This document shows, piece by piece, positions 43,534-51,543 of a stretch of DNA of 64,000 bases. The translations under genes and the position numbers were made by a program. Each line of letters starts with the position of its first letter. The first letter of the stretch is position 1. The stretch covers positions 558,001-622,000 of the forward strand of contig NZ_MPIN01000006.1 of assembly GCF_001887355.1 (NCBI RefSeq), in the 5' to 3' direction. The notes beneath the pieces are model-generated. The model searched no databases. It was not told where the DNA came from and saw only the letters and a list, made by a program, of their open reading frames with translations. Origin of the DNA: Cystobacter ferrugineus. GTDB taxonomy: Bacteria; Myxococcota; Myxococcia; Myxococcales; Myxococcaceae.

Positions 43534-44409
43534 GTGAAGTCCTTCCTCATGGTCGCGGTGGGCGCCGCCCTCTGGGGCTGCTGGTCCCTCTTCCTGCGGC
43601 CCGCGGGCCTGTCCGGCACCCAGAGCGCCTTCCTCTCCCTGGTGTTCATGTCGCTGCCGGCCCCGTTCGTGCTGAGCCGCGGGGCCTGGCGCGACCGGCG
43701 CGCCACGCTCGCGCTCGGGGTGCTCGCGCTGTGCGATGCCGCCAACGCCGCCCTCTTCTTCGCCGCCGTGCAGCGCGGCCCGGTCGCCGTCGCCGTCCTC
43801 ACCCACTACCTCGCCCCCCTGCTCATCGCGCTCGCCGCCCCGTGGGTGCTGCGCGAGCGCCGCTCTCCCCGCGCCCTGCTCGGCGCCCCCCTCACCCTGC
43901 TGGGCCTCGCGCTCCTCCTGGGCACGCCCCAGGGCGGCCTCTCCGACTCCCGGACGGCCCTGCTCGGCGGTGCCAGCGCCCTCTTCTTCGCGGCCAACGT
44001 GCTCTCCATCAAGGAGGCCTCCCGCGCCTTCTCCCCCCTGGCCATCAACTCGTTGCACGCCCCCCTGTCCGCGCTCGTGCTCCTGCTCATCTTCGGGCGC
44101 GAGGCCCTCCCTCCCTCCCTGGATGGGCGCCTGTTATGGGTGGGGGGAGGCGCCATCCTGTGTGGCATCGTGGGCAACTCCGTCTTCTCCGCCGGGCTGA
44201 AGGGCGTGCCCGCCGCCGCCGGCTCGGCCCTCACCTACCTGGAGCCGCTGACGGCCGCCCTGGTGGGCTGGGGGGTGTTCGCCGAGCCGCTCGGTCCCTC
44301 CGGGCTTCTGGGGGGCCTGCTCGTCCTGGGCACCGGCGTCTGGGTGGCCCGGGCCCCCCGTGCGCCCGCCCCGTCCGCCGAAGTGGCGCCGGGCATGGGA
44401 TGCACATAA
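43534..44409 (+). CDS. EamA-family (DMT) transporter
   Basis: A 291-residue inner-membrane protein with ten predicted helices in two EamA halves. It begins FLMVAVGAALWGCWSLFLRP. The first half ends VAVLTHYLAPLLIALAAPWVLRERRSPRALLGAPLTLLGLALLLG. The second half ends AGSALTYLEPLTAALVGWGVFAEPLGPSGLLGGLLVLGTGV. The YLxPLxxALxxxxxxxE signature occurs once per half. It is a likely exporter of a small metabolite or amino acid. The GTG start has CAGGAG six bases upstream. Confidence 0.88.
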   Translation: MKSFLMVAVGAALWGCWSLFLRPAGLSGTQSAFLSLVFMSLPAPFVLSRGAWRDRRATLALGVLALCDAANAALFFAAVQRGPVAVAVLTHYLAPLLIALAAPWVLRERRSPRALLGAPLTLLGLALLLGTPQGGLSDSRTALLGGASALFFAANVLSIKEASRAFSPLAINSLHAPLSALVLLLIFGREALPPSLDGRLLWVGGGAILCGIVGNSVFSAGLKGVPAAAGSALTYLEPLTAALVGWGVFAEPLGPSGLLGGLLVLGTGVWVARAPRAPAPSAEVAPGMGCT

Positions 44410-44515
44410 ATGGAACCCTGCTCAAATCCCCGCTTGCGCTCGGGGCCGGGGGAATGGTCCTCTTTTCCCTTCCTTCCAAGCCAGTCCGTCTTGCCCCCAC
44501 GGAAGCAGTACCCGT

Positions 44516-45061
44516 ATGGAACCTTCCATCGACAGCCGTGAGTACCGCGTCGTTTTCTTCTGCCCGACCTCGAGCGCCCAGCTCGAGCACATCGAGGCCC
44601 CGGTGCGCCGGGTGCTCACGCGCATCTCCGCCCCGCCCGCCGAGCTCGCGCCGCTCGAAGCCGCGGGCACGCTGGGCGAGGCCGGCTGGCGCGTCTACCT
44701 CGTGCGCTCCATGACCGAGCGCTCCGCCGCGCACGCCCTCGCCGCCCATGTCACCGAGGCCGCCGCCGCCATCTCCACCGAGCTGGACACCGAGGTGCTC
44801 GGGCTCTACGTGGACGTGGGCAGCGACTCGGCGCGCATCTGCCGGTGCATGCCCGAGGAGAACCCCGAGACGTTCAGCGGCCAGCGCCGCAACGTGTTGG
44901 ATCGCACCGCGGAGTGGCTGGACATCAACCCCGCGCACCTCTCGGCCCTCTTCCAGCTCGCCCTGGACGCCGACGAGGAGGCGGACGCCGAGGACCGTTT
45001 CGTGGAGACGAAGCTGCGCGAGGCGCGCGCCTTCATGCAGCGCTACCGCCAGAGCCGATGA
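44516..45061 (+). CDS. Conserved protein of unknown function, first of a DTW/DUF2378 run
   Basis: A 181-residue soluble protein without recognised domain. It has beta-alpha alternation in the first half (YRVVFFCPTSSAQLEHIEAPVRRVL and WRVYLVRSMTERSAAHALAAHV). Then comes a helical acidic C-terminal region (FQLALDADEEADAEDRFVE). The stop overlaps the DTW gene start as ATGA, so the two are translated together. No catalytic pattern is visible. Confidence 0.65.
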   Translation: MEPSIDSREYRVVFFCPTSSAQLEHIEAPVRRVLTRISAPPAELAPLEAAGTLGEAGWRVYLVRSMTERSAAHALAAHVTEAAAAISTELDTEVLGLYVDVGSDSARICRCMPEENPETFSGQRRNVLDRTAEWLDINPAHLSALFQLALDADEEADAEDRFVETKLREARAFMQRYRQSR

Positions 45062-45645
45062 GGTCCAGCACTCCGGCGGACCTCGCCGGCCGCTGTCCGG
45101 GGTGCTACCTGCCGTGTGCCCTGTGTCTGTGCGCCGAGGTGCCGCGGGTGGACACCCGCACCGAGGTGCTCGTCATCCGCCACAACAAGGAAGCCCACAA
45201 GTCCACCAACACGGCACGCCTGGCGGCGCTCGCCCTGCCCCGCTGCCACATCCTGTCCTATGGCGCACCGGGCCAGCCCTTCGCGTTGTCGGGGCTCGAC
45301 GCGCCGGGCACGTGGATCGTCTTCCCGGACGCCCCGCCTCCGCCACCCGAAGCACCTCCCCCCGAGCGGCTGCTGGTGCTCGATGGCAACTGGGCCCAGG
45401 CCCGGCGCATGTACCAGCGCCTGGGGTTGAGCCGCATGCCGGGACTGGCCCTGCCCCCGCCCGCCGCGGACACCCGGCGCCTGCGCCGCCCGCCCCACCC
45501 CTACGGCATGTCCACGGTGGAGGCGATCGCCGGCGCACTCGCCGTGCTGGAGGGGGAGGAGGTGGCCCGGCCCCTCCACGCGCTGCACGAGCTGATGATC
45601 GACCGGGTGTTGGCCGCCCGGGGCCGACTCTCCGAGGAGGACTGA
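45058..45645 (+). CDS. DTW-domain tRNA-uridine aminocarboxypropyltransferase-like
   Basis: A 195-residue protein. The N-terminal cysteine cluster (RCPGCYLPCALCLC) is the zinc-binding feature of DTW proteins. The body has EVLVIRHNKEAHKSTNTARLAALALPRC. The eponymous motif is LDGNWAQARRMYQR (about residue 109), where family members read D-G-x-W. The PHPYGMSTVEAIAGAL segment near the end is also typical. Related enzymes (TapT, TuaA) add a 3-amino-3-carboxypropyl group from SAM to tRNA uridine 47, forming acp3U. It overlaps the preceding gene and is followed by DUF2378 after six bases. Confidence 0.88.
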   Translation: MRSSTPADLAGRCPGCYLPCALCLCAEVPRVDTRTEVLVIRHNKEAHKSTNTARLAALALPRCHILSYGAPGQPFALSGLDAPGTWIVFPDAPPPPPEAPPPERLLVLDGNWAQARRMYQRLGLSRMPGLALPPPAADTRRLRRPPHPYGMSTVEAIAGALAVLEGEEVARPLHALHELMIDRVLAARGRLSEED

Positions 45646-45651
45646 GAGGGA

Positions 45652-46191
45652 ATGACGGAGAAGCTGGTCTACGACTACACGATGGAGGCCCTGCTGCGCG
45701 TGCTGGGCCAGCCCCTCACGGCCGAGCACCTCACCGGGCTGCGAGCGTTGGGCGTCGACCCCCGCCAGTTCCAGCCGGCCTATCCGGCGGACACATACAC
45801 CCAGGTGCTGAACTTCATCGTGGCCGAGCTCTGGCCCCAGCTACCGAGGGAGGAAGCAGGCTTCGAGCTGGGACGGGCCTTCATGCGCGCCTACCAGCAG
45901 ACGGCGATGGGCAAGGCGGTGGCCGCGGTGACGCGGGTCATCGGTCCCCACCGGTCGCTCGAGCGGATGAGCCGCAACTTCCGCAGCGCCAACAACTTCA
46001 CCGAGACGAAGCTGAACAAGGTGGGGCCGAACCACTACGAGCTGTGGTTCAACCACGCCCGCCACACGAACTTCTTCCGGGGCCTGCTGACCGAGGCCCT
46101 CACCAGGACGGGCGCCCGGGAGGTGTCCGTGACGCTGCTCACCCTGGGCGAGGCCACCGAGGCCACCTTCCACATCACCTGGAGTCAGTAA
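45652..46191 (+). CDS. DUF2378 (TIGR02265) family protein
   Basis: A 179-residue protein of a family found almost only in myxobacteria. Matching elements are LTGLRALGVDPRQFQPAYPADTY, FIVAELWPQL, EAGFELGRAFMRAYQQTAMGKAV and FRSANNFTETKLNKVGPNHYELWFN. Its function is unknown. The fold is thought to be related to heme/NO-binding-like or Bet v 1-like helical-barrel groups, but I cannot support that from this sequence. It is last of a three-gene run (unknown, DTW, DUF2378). Confidence 0.85.
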   Translation: MTEKLVYDYTMEALLRVLGQPLTAEHLTGLRALGVDPRQFQPAYPADTYTQVLNFIVAELWPQLPREEAGFELGRAFMRAYQQTAMGKAVAAVTRVIGPHRSLERMSRNFRSANNFTETKLNKVGPNHYELWFNHARHTNFFRGLLTEALTRTGAREVSVTLLTLGEATEATFHITWSQ

Positions 46192-46277
46192 AAAACCGAA
46201 GCCCGCCCCCCGGTACCTCTCGGCACCGGGGAACGGGCCACGGAGAAATCCCGCGTGCCCCCCGGCTCGCGGGAACG

Positions 46278-46311
46278 GGGAGGTGCGGCCGAGACACGGC
46301 CGACACCTCCC
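46278..46311. terminator. Long GC-rich hairpin
   Basis: GGGAGGTG plus CGGCCG (46278-46291) pair with CGGCCG and CACCTCCC (46297-46311) across the loop AGACA, with a single bulged A at 46303. That makes 14 base pairs, the strongest hairpin in this gap. No T-run follows. It probably ends the DUF2378 transcript or is a small structured RNA element. Confidence 0.5.
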
Positions 46312-46405
46312 GGGGTCGGCGACCCCAGGCCGCGATCCCCCTCGCAGCCCGGAACCCCCTTCCCTGTTCCGCGCGGCACCATCCCACGCCTGCCTGCCCC
46401 AGTCT

Positions 46406-46442
46406 GTGAAGCCGTTCACTCCCGGGAAGTGAACGGATTCAC
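46406..46442. promoter_or_regulatory. Inverted repeat upstream of the S41 peptidase gene
   Basis: CCGTTCACT (46412-46420) pairs perfectly with AGTGAACGG (46428-46436) across CCCGGGA. The arms extend to GTGAA and TTCAC after one mismatch on each side. The symmetric GTGAA-N-CCGTTCACT form is that of a two-step operator. It lies about 140 bases upstream of the peptidase start. Confidence 0.45.
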
Positions 46443-46584
46443 ACCCCCGGGGGCCCCCACACGCGGCGGCGGGGGCGGCGTGCAAGCGAAGAGTGGTGGC
46501 CCGGACGCACTCCGCTCTTCGGTGAATCCACGAGGGTGAGCTAGCCTGACGGCGCCGGATGGTCTCCATCCCCCAGGAAGGCAC

Positions 46585-48837
46585 ATGCTGCGCACCCTGC
46601 TTACCCGATTCATCCTGGCCGCCGGGCTCATCGCCTGGACGGCCTCGGCGGCGCCGACCCCCAACGCCCCCGAGCTTCCCTCCCCCGAGGAGCGGCTGAA
46701 CCGTCTGGCCCGATTGTGGGGCCAGGTGAAGTACCGCCACCCCTCCCTGGCCTACAAACCCATCGACTGGGACGCCGCGCTGATCACGGCGCTGCCCCGC
46801 GTCGAGGCCGCCAAGGACCGCGCCGCCTACGCCGCGGCCGTCCAGGACATGCTGGAGACGCTCAATGATCCCGCCACGCGGATCCTCCGCCCCGACGAGC
46901 GGCAGGACAGCGCACCGGCCGACCCGGCGCGCACGCGCGAGCCGCGCCGGTGGGAAGCCAAGGACGTGCTCGTGATCAACATGGGCGTGAGGCAGCCGAC
47001 CGCCCCGTTGCGCGAGGAGCTCACCCGGGCCAAGGCCGTCATCCTCGACCTGCGCGCCCGGGGACTGGACCCGCGCGCCTCCGAGGCCATGCGCCAGACG
47101 CTGGGCGAGGTCCTGCCACTGCTGCTCACCCAGGAGCTGCAGGTGCCCGGGCCCCGCGCCGTGTACCACTCGGGCTACCGCCCGCAGACGATCTCCTCGA
47201 GCGGCGGCTTCGCCACGTCGTTCCTCACGTCGACGGGAGAGCGCATCTCGCCCCAGGCTCCCGGCAAGGCCCTGCCCCTGCTCTTCCTGTTGGATGATCA
47301 GTCCTCCGTGGACGCACGCGTGCTCACCATGAAGGCGCAGGGCCTGGCGCAGATCATCACCGAGGGCCGCCTGGACGATGGCTCGAGCGTGGAGCGCACG
47401 CGGGTGGACCTGGGCGCCGGGTTGACGGCGGTGGTGCGCTTGAGCGAGCTGGGCGTGCCCCTGCGCGCGGACGCCGTGCTGCCCAAGCGCTCGCGCTCGG
47501 GCAAGGACGAGGCGCTGCTCAAGGCGCTCGAGCTGGCGCGCAAGCCGGCACGCGGCAAGGCGCCCAAGGTGCGCGAGGCGGATCTTCCCCCGGGCCGGTG
47601 GCAGGCGGACGAGGCGTACGCGAACATGCCCTACCCGGATCGCCCCTATCGCCTGCTCGCGCTCTTCCGGATGTGGAACATCATCGAGTTCTTCTACCCC
47701 TACAAGCACCTGATGGATCAGGACTGGGACCAGGCCCTGACCACGTTCCTGCCCCGCTTCTCCAAGGCCAAGGACGCCGCCGAGTACGCGCTCGCGGTGG
47801 CGGAGATGAGCACGCTGCTCAAGGACGGACACACCACCCTGCACGGCCACCCCGAGCTGGAGAAGCGCGGCATCGCCGGCGTGCTGGCCCCCTTCGAGGC
47901 GATGGAGCTGGAGGGCAAGGCGGTGGTGACCCGGGTGTGGGACGAGGCGGCCGCCCCGGGGATCGCACCGGGGCAGGTCATCGAGACGTACGAGGGCAAG
48001 CCCCTGGCGGAGCGGATGAACGCGCTCAAGTCCTACGTCACGGCGTCGACACCCGCGCACCTGCGCCACCGCCTGTTGGCGCGCGCCCTGTCGGGAGCCG
48101 AGGGCTCCCAGGCCACGGTGGGCGTGCGCGACGCCGCGGGAGCGCGCAAGCAGGTGCGCTTCACCCGGAGCATGCGGTCGTTGCAGAAGCCGCCCACGGG
48201 AGACGCCTGGCGCCTCCTGGGCAACGGCGTGGGCTACGTGGACCTGACGCGCCTGCAGCCCGCCGACGTGGCGACCCTGTTCGAGAAGATGAAGAGCACG
48301 AAGGCGCTCGTGTTCGACATGCGCGGCTATCCCCACGGCACCGCCTGGGCGATCGCTCCGTACCTCAACGCGCGCAAGGCCCCTTATGGGGCGGTGATCG
48401 AGCGCAACATCGTCTCCTCGGAGGAACTGGGCGGGCGCTACAAGTACTACCAGCCCCTGCCCCAGGCCAACGTCACTCCCTACAAGGGCCGCACGGTGAT
48501 GCTCATCGACGAGCGCACCATCAGCCAGGCCGAGTACACGGGCCTGTTCTTCGAGGCGGCCAACAACACCACCTTCATCGGCACGCCCAGCGCGGGCGCC
48601 GACGGCGACGTCACCAACATGGTGCTCCCGGGTGGCATCGCGCTGCTCTTCTCCGGCGACGACGTGCGGCACGTGGACGGCCGTCAGCTGCAGCGCGTGG
48701 GGCTCAAGCCCCAGGTCTTCGTGCGGCCCTCCCTCGCGAGCGTCCAGAAGGGTCAGGACGAAGTGCTGGAGCGGGCGCTCAAGTACCTCGTGAGCAAGGG
48801 CGTGAGCGCCAAGGTATCGGGAGAGACGCCGCGGTAG
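46585..48837 (+). CDS. Secreted S41-family (C-terminal processing type) peptidase
   Basis: A 750-residue exported protein with signal peptide (LLTRFILAAGLIAWTASAAP). The first 330 residues are poorly conserved but contain an S41-like segment (VLVINMGVRQPTAPLREELTRAKAVILDLRARG), hinting at an internal duplication. The C-terminal part is the S41 domain with PDZ-like insertion (IAPGQVIETYEGKPLAERM), GVGYVDLTRLQPADVATLFEKMKSTKALVFDMRGYP, and the nucleophile Ser in DERTISQAEYTGLFFEAA (about residue 647). Such enzymes cleave misfolded or peptide substrates in the periplasm. AGGAAGG precedes the ATG. Confidence 0.85.
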   Translation: MLRTLLTRFILAAGLIAWTASAAPTPNAPELPSPEERLNRLARLWGQVKYRHPSLAYKPIDWDAALITALPRVEAAKDRAAYAAAVQDMLETLNDPATRILRPDERQDSAPADPARTREPRRWEAKDVLVINMGVRQPTAPLREELTRAKAVILDLRARGLDPRASEAMRQTLGEVLPLLLTQELQVPGPRAVYHSGYRPQTISSSGGFATSFLTSTGERISPQAPGKALPLLFLLDDQSSVDARVLTMKAQGLAQIITEGRLDDGSSVERTRVDLGAGLTAVVRLSELGVPLRADAVLPKRSRSGKDEALLKALELARKPARGKAPKVREADLPPGRWQADEAYANMPYPDRPYRLLALFRMWNIIEFFYPYKHLMDQDWDQALTTFLPRFSKAKDAAEYALAVAEMSTLLKDGHTTLHGHPELEKRGIAGVLAPFEAMELEGKAVVTRVWDEAAAPGIAPGQVIETYEGKPLAERMNALKSYVTASTPAHLRHRLLARALSGAEGSQATVGVRDAAGARKQVRFTRSMRSLQKPPTGDAWRLLGNGVGYVDLTRLQPADVATLFEKMKSTKALVFDMRGYPHGTAWAIAPYLNARKAPYGAVIERNIVSSEELGGRYKYYQPLPQANVTPYKGRTVMLIDERTISQAEYTGLFFEAANNTTFIGTPSAGADGDVTNMVLPGGIALLFSGDDVRHVDGRQLQRVGLKPQVFVRPSLASVQKGQDEVLERALKYLVSKGVSAKVSGETPR

Positions 48838-48883
48838 GCGAACCGCTAGGCTGTCCTCCTCCCCTTTCCCTGGAGGACAACCC

Positions 48884-49246
48884 ATGCCGACCCTCATCGC
48901 CACTCCCACCCGCGTCACCGCCGCGGGCAACAAGCCCAAGCTCATCGACGAGTACATCGGGCGGGTGAACACGCAGCAGAGCGGGCTCAGCGTCGCCCAC
49001 ATGCGCAGCCCGGGCGGCTGGCTCGAGCCCGGACAGACCCCCGAGTTCCAGGAGATGACGGTGGTGCTGCGCGGCCTGCTGCGCGTGGAACACCGCGGCG
49101 GCACGCTCGAGGTGCGCGCCGGACAGGCGGTGGTGACCGAGGCAGGAGAGTGGGTGCGCTACAGCACCCCCGAGGCCGAGGGCGCCGAGTACATCGCCAT
49201 CTGCCTGCCAGCCTTCTCGCCCGACACCGTGCACCGCGATCCCTGA
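48884..49246 (+). CDS. Cupin-domain protein
   Basis: A 120-residue single cupin. The central barrel has PGQTPEFQEMTVVLRGLLRVEHRGGTLEVRAGQAVVTEAGEWVRYSTP. The first metal motif is degenerate: the usual GxxxHxH reads GQTPEFQE, keeping only the Glu. Metal binding is therefore uncertain. It lies 46 bases behind the S41 peptidase gene and has GGAGGACAA upstream of the ATG. The role is unknown. Confidence 0.75.
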   Translation: MPTLIATPTRVTAAGNKPKLIDEYIGRVNTQQSGLSVAHMRSPGGWLEPGQTPEFQEMTVVLRGLLRVEHRGGTLEVRAGQAVVTEAGEWVRYSTPEAEGAEYIAICLPAFSPDTVHRDP

Positions 49247-49265
49247 GCGAGGTGGGCGCCCGGAC

Positions 49266-50516
49266 TCAGGGCGACGGAGACACGGAGTGGGCGGTCTGCT
49301 CACCCCGGCGCAGGGGCCAGAGCAGCGCCACGAAGGCCACCGACAGGATCGTGCCCAGCAGGAAGACCTGGGCATAGCTCCACCCGAACCGGGTCGCGAG
49401 CAGACCCGCGAGCGGCCCGCCGGGGGACTTGCCCAGCACCTCCACGCTCGCGAGCAGCGTGTAGTGCGTGGCGCCAATGCGCCTGTCTACCCGCGACATC
49501 ATGAACGCGAAGACGGCCGTGGTGAGCACGCCCCCGAAGAAGTGCTCCGCCACGGTGACGGCGATGACTCCTTGCGCCGAGGGAGGATGAAGCGCCAGCC
49601 ACCACTCGCCCCCGAGCGGGATGACGCGCAAGCACGAGGCGAGCGCCAGCGCACCCAGCAGGGGCATCCGGGCCGCCAGCCAGCCCCCCGCCGCCGAACC
49701 CAGCAACGACGCCACCATGCCCCAGGTGCCCACCCACTGGCCGATCTGCGCGGCCGTGAAGCCCATGTCCACGAGGAAGGGCTTGAAGAGCACGTCCACC
49801 AGGGTCTCGCCCAGCTTGTAGGTGGCGATGAAGAGCAGCACCCAGCCCGTGCCCGGCAGGCGCCACGCGGCGGCGAGCCGCTCGCGCACCTCGCGCCATG
49901 ACACGCGATCCCCCCCGCCCACCACCTCGCCGCGCCGGGGCTCGCGCGTCAGGGCCACCACCCCGAACACGCCCAGCGACAAGGCGGACATCACCAGGAA
50001 GATGCCCCTCCAGCCGAGCGAGCCGCTCATCCACACGAGCAGCCCGCCTCCGGTGAGCATCCCCAGCTTGTAGCCCACCACCTGGGCCGAGTTGCCCCAC
50101 CCCAGCTCATGGGGCTCGAGCAGGTCCACCGCGAACCCGTCCACGGCGATGTCCTGCGTGGCCGCGAAGAGGTTCATCAGGAAGACGAGCCCCAACAGGG
50201 CCTTGAGCGCGTCGGGCACCGGCACGAAGGCCGCCAGGGCGCATGTCGCCGCGAGCCCCAACTGCATGGGCAATATCCACGACTTGCGCCGCCCCACGCG
50301 CTCCGAGCCATAGCGGTCCACCAGCGGCGCCCACAGGGCCTTGCCCATCCACGGCAGCGACAGCAGGCCCAGGCTGCTGATGACCAGCAGCGACACGCCC
50401 TGGGTGCGCAGGTACACCGGCAGCGCGGTGGTCTGGAAACCGAAGGGCAGCCCCTGCACGAAGTACAGCGCGCTGAGCAGGGCCACCTTGCGAGCTCGGG
50501 ACGAAGTAGGCGTCAC
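49266..50516 (-). CDS. AmpG-like MFS transporter
   Basis: A 416-residue inner-membrane protein with about twelve helices. The N-terminus ([27 protein letters not shown]) and [28 protein letters not shown] are typical of AmpG / acetyl-CoA transporter-like MFS proteins. [17 protein letters not shown] is the helix-four signature with the conserved QDIAxDG. AmpG carries GlcNAc-anhydro-muropeptides into the cytoplasm for cell-wall recycling; this fits but is not proven. It is convergent with the cupin gene. Confidence 0.82.
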   Translation of the reverse strand: MTPTSSRARKVALLSALYFVQGLPFGFQTTALPVYLRTQGVSLLVISSLGLLSLPWMGKALWAPLVDRYGSERVGRRKSWILPMQLGLAATCALAAFVPVPDALKALLGLVFLMNLFAATQDIAVDGFAVDLLEPHELGWGNSAQVVGYKLGMLTGGGLLVWMSGSLGWRGIFLVMSALSLGVFGVVALTREPRRGEVVGGGDRVSWREVRERLAAAWRLPGTGWVLLFIATYKLGETLVDVLFKPFLVDMGFTAAQIGQWVGTWGMVASLLGSAAGGWLAARMPLLGALALASCLRVIPLGGEWWLALHPPSAQGVIAVTVAEHFFGGVLTTAVFAFMMSRVDRRIGATHYTLLASVEVLGKSPGGPLAGLLATRFGWSYAQVFLLGTILSVAFVALLWPLRRGEQTAHSVSPSP

Positions 50517-50538
50517 GCTCCGGACGCTAGCGGAGAAT

Positions 50539-50829
50539 TCAGCGCGCGCCGAACGTCTTCACCATCTTCGTGTACACGCCCATGATGAGCAGGGGCCCCA
50601 CCCACATGCCGGTGAAGCGGGCCGCCCGCTCGTGCCCCATCAGCTCCGCCCCCAGCGAGAAGGCCATCGCGCACAAGCTGGTGAAAAGAAAGACATCCGA
50701 GGGAATCTTCGCCGCCTGTTGTTCCAGGAGCCGGGTGAGGGAGCTCTCCATGTGCTCGGCCCGCATGACCGCCGCCGCCCGGTACTCCTTCATCGACCGA
50801 TGGCTCGCCGGATTGATGTCCTGCCGCAT
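50539..50829 (-). CDS. Small membrane protein
   Basis: A 96-residue protein. The N-terminal half is helical and charged (MKEYRAAAVMRAEHMESSLTRLLEQQAAKIP). The second half has two membrane segments (VFLFTSLCAMAFSLGAELMG and FTGMWVGPLLIMGVYTKMV). GGGGGAGGCGGG precedes the ATG at 50829. It lies 22 bases upstream of the MFS gene on the same strand, so they are probably co-transcribed. No family is recognised. Confidence 0.6.
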   Translation of the reverse strand: MRQDINPASHRSMKEYRAAAVMRAEHMESSLTRLLEQQAAKIPSDVFLFTSLCAMAFSLGAELMGHERAARFTGMWVGPLLIMGVYTKMVKTFGAR

Positions 50830-50934
50830 CCCGCCTCCCCCATGTGACGGAGCCGGCGTGGCTCCGTGCGCCCGTGGCGCTGCGTACCATATTAAGTCCT
50901 CCACCCCAGAGGGCGAGGGGCGGCGGGGAGGGGC

Positions 50935-51543
50935 ATGCAAGCGAGCGAGCAGGTACACGAGGGGTTGCTATTCGCGGCGGACGGAGCGGGTCCCCTGCTG
51001 CAGCGAGACTACTGGGGACTCATCGACCGGTGCGCGAGCTCACCCACGGAAGTGATGGAGTGGGTGGCCTCGCACTTCGGGGAGTTCGCCCCCAAGGAGC
51101 TGTGTGTCTTCGAGCGAACGGGTAGCCCCAACGGGCCCCTGAAGCTGGGCGACGAGATGGAGGTGCGCATCCGGGGCGCGGGCCAGTGCCACGTGCGTGT
51201 CATCCACCAGGATCGTCAGAGCTTCACCCTGGGCACCCTGCCCGGCCACCCCGAGGCGGGACGCATCACGTTTGGCGCCTACCGGAATGAGCAGGGCGAC
51301 GTCATCTTCCACATTCGAAGCCGGGCACGCTCCGGCTCGCCAATCATCTACCTGGGGTTCTACACCGGCGGCGAGGCCATGCAGACGAACACCTGGACGG
51401 ACTTCGTGAACAACGTCGCCCTCACCGTGGGTGAGGGAATCATCGGCTTCATCCACGCGGACACGACCGTGATGGAAAAGGAGCACGAGGAAGAGGACGA
51501 CGTCCAGGGCCCCACCTATCTCGCACGGGGAGACGAGACATGA
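50935..51543 (+). CDS. DUF1990 domain protein
   Basis: A 202-residue protein with the SRPBCC-related DUF1990 pattern in its second half: QSFTLGTLPGHPEAGRITFGAYRNEQGDVIFHIRSRARSGSPIIYLGFYTGGEAMQTNTWTDFV. The last segment is the family's hallmark. Residues before that (EVRIRGAGQCHVRVI) belong to the same sheet. A ligand-binding role is likely. The stop overlaps the next gene as ATGA, and that gene also carries a DUF1990-like region, so the two work as a pair. Confidence 0.75.
   Translation: MQASEQVHEGLLFAADGAGPLLQRDYWGLIDRCASSPTEVMEWVASHFGEFAPKELCVFERTGSPNGPLKLGDEMEVRIRGAGQCHVRVIHQDRQSFTLGTLPGHPEAGRITFGAYRNEQGDVIFHIRSRARSGSPIIYLGFYTGGEAMQTNTWTDFVNNVALTVGEGIIGFIHADTTVMEKEHEEEDDVQGPTYLARGDET

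Larger units (their letters stand above)
46192..46584. other. Structured non-coding interval
   Basis: 393 bases without a gene, but with three inverted repeats in a row: 46208-46231 (CCCCGGT / ACCGGGG), 46278-46311 and 46406-46442. The first, read on the minus strand, is followed by GGCGGGCTTCGG and six T residues (46192-46197), a terminator-like layout with no matching minus-strand gene. The other two are listed separately. Confidence 0.5.

Noticed and set aside
45841-49104. A 1087-residue minus-strand open frame
   Set aside because: It lies antisense to the DUF2378, S41 peptidase and cupin genes. Its composition (His/Arg/Gly/Leu/Ala-rich, no domain) is that of a GC3 shadow.
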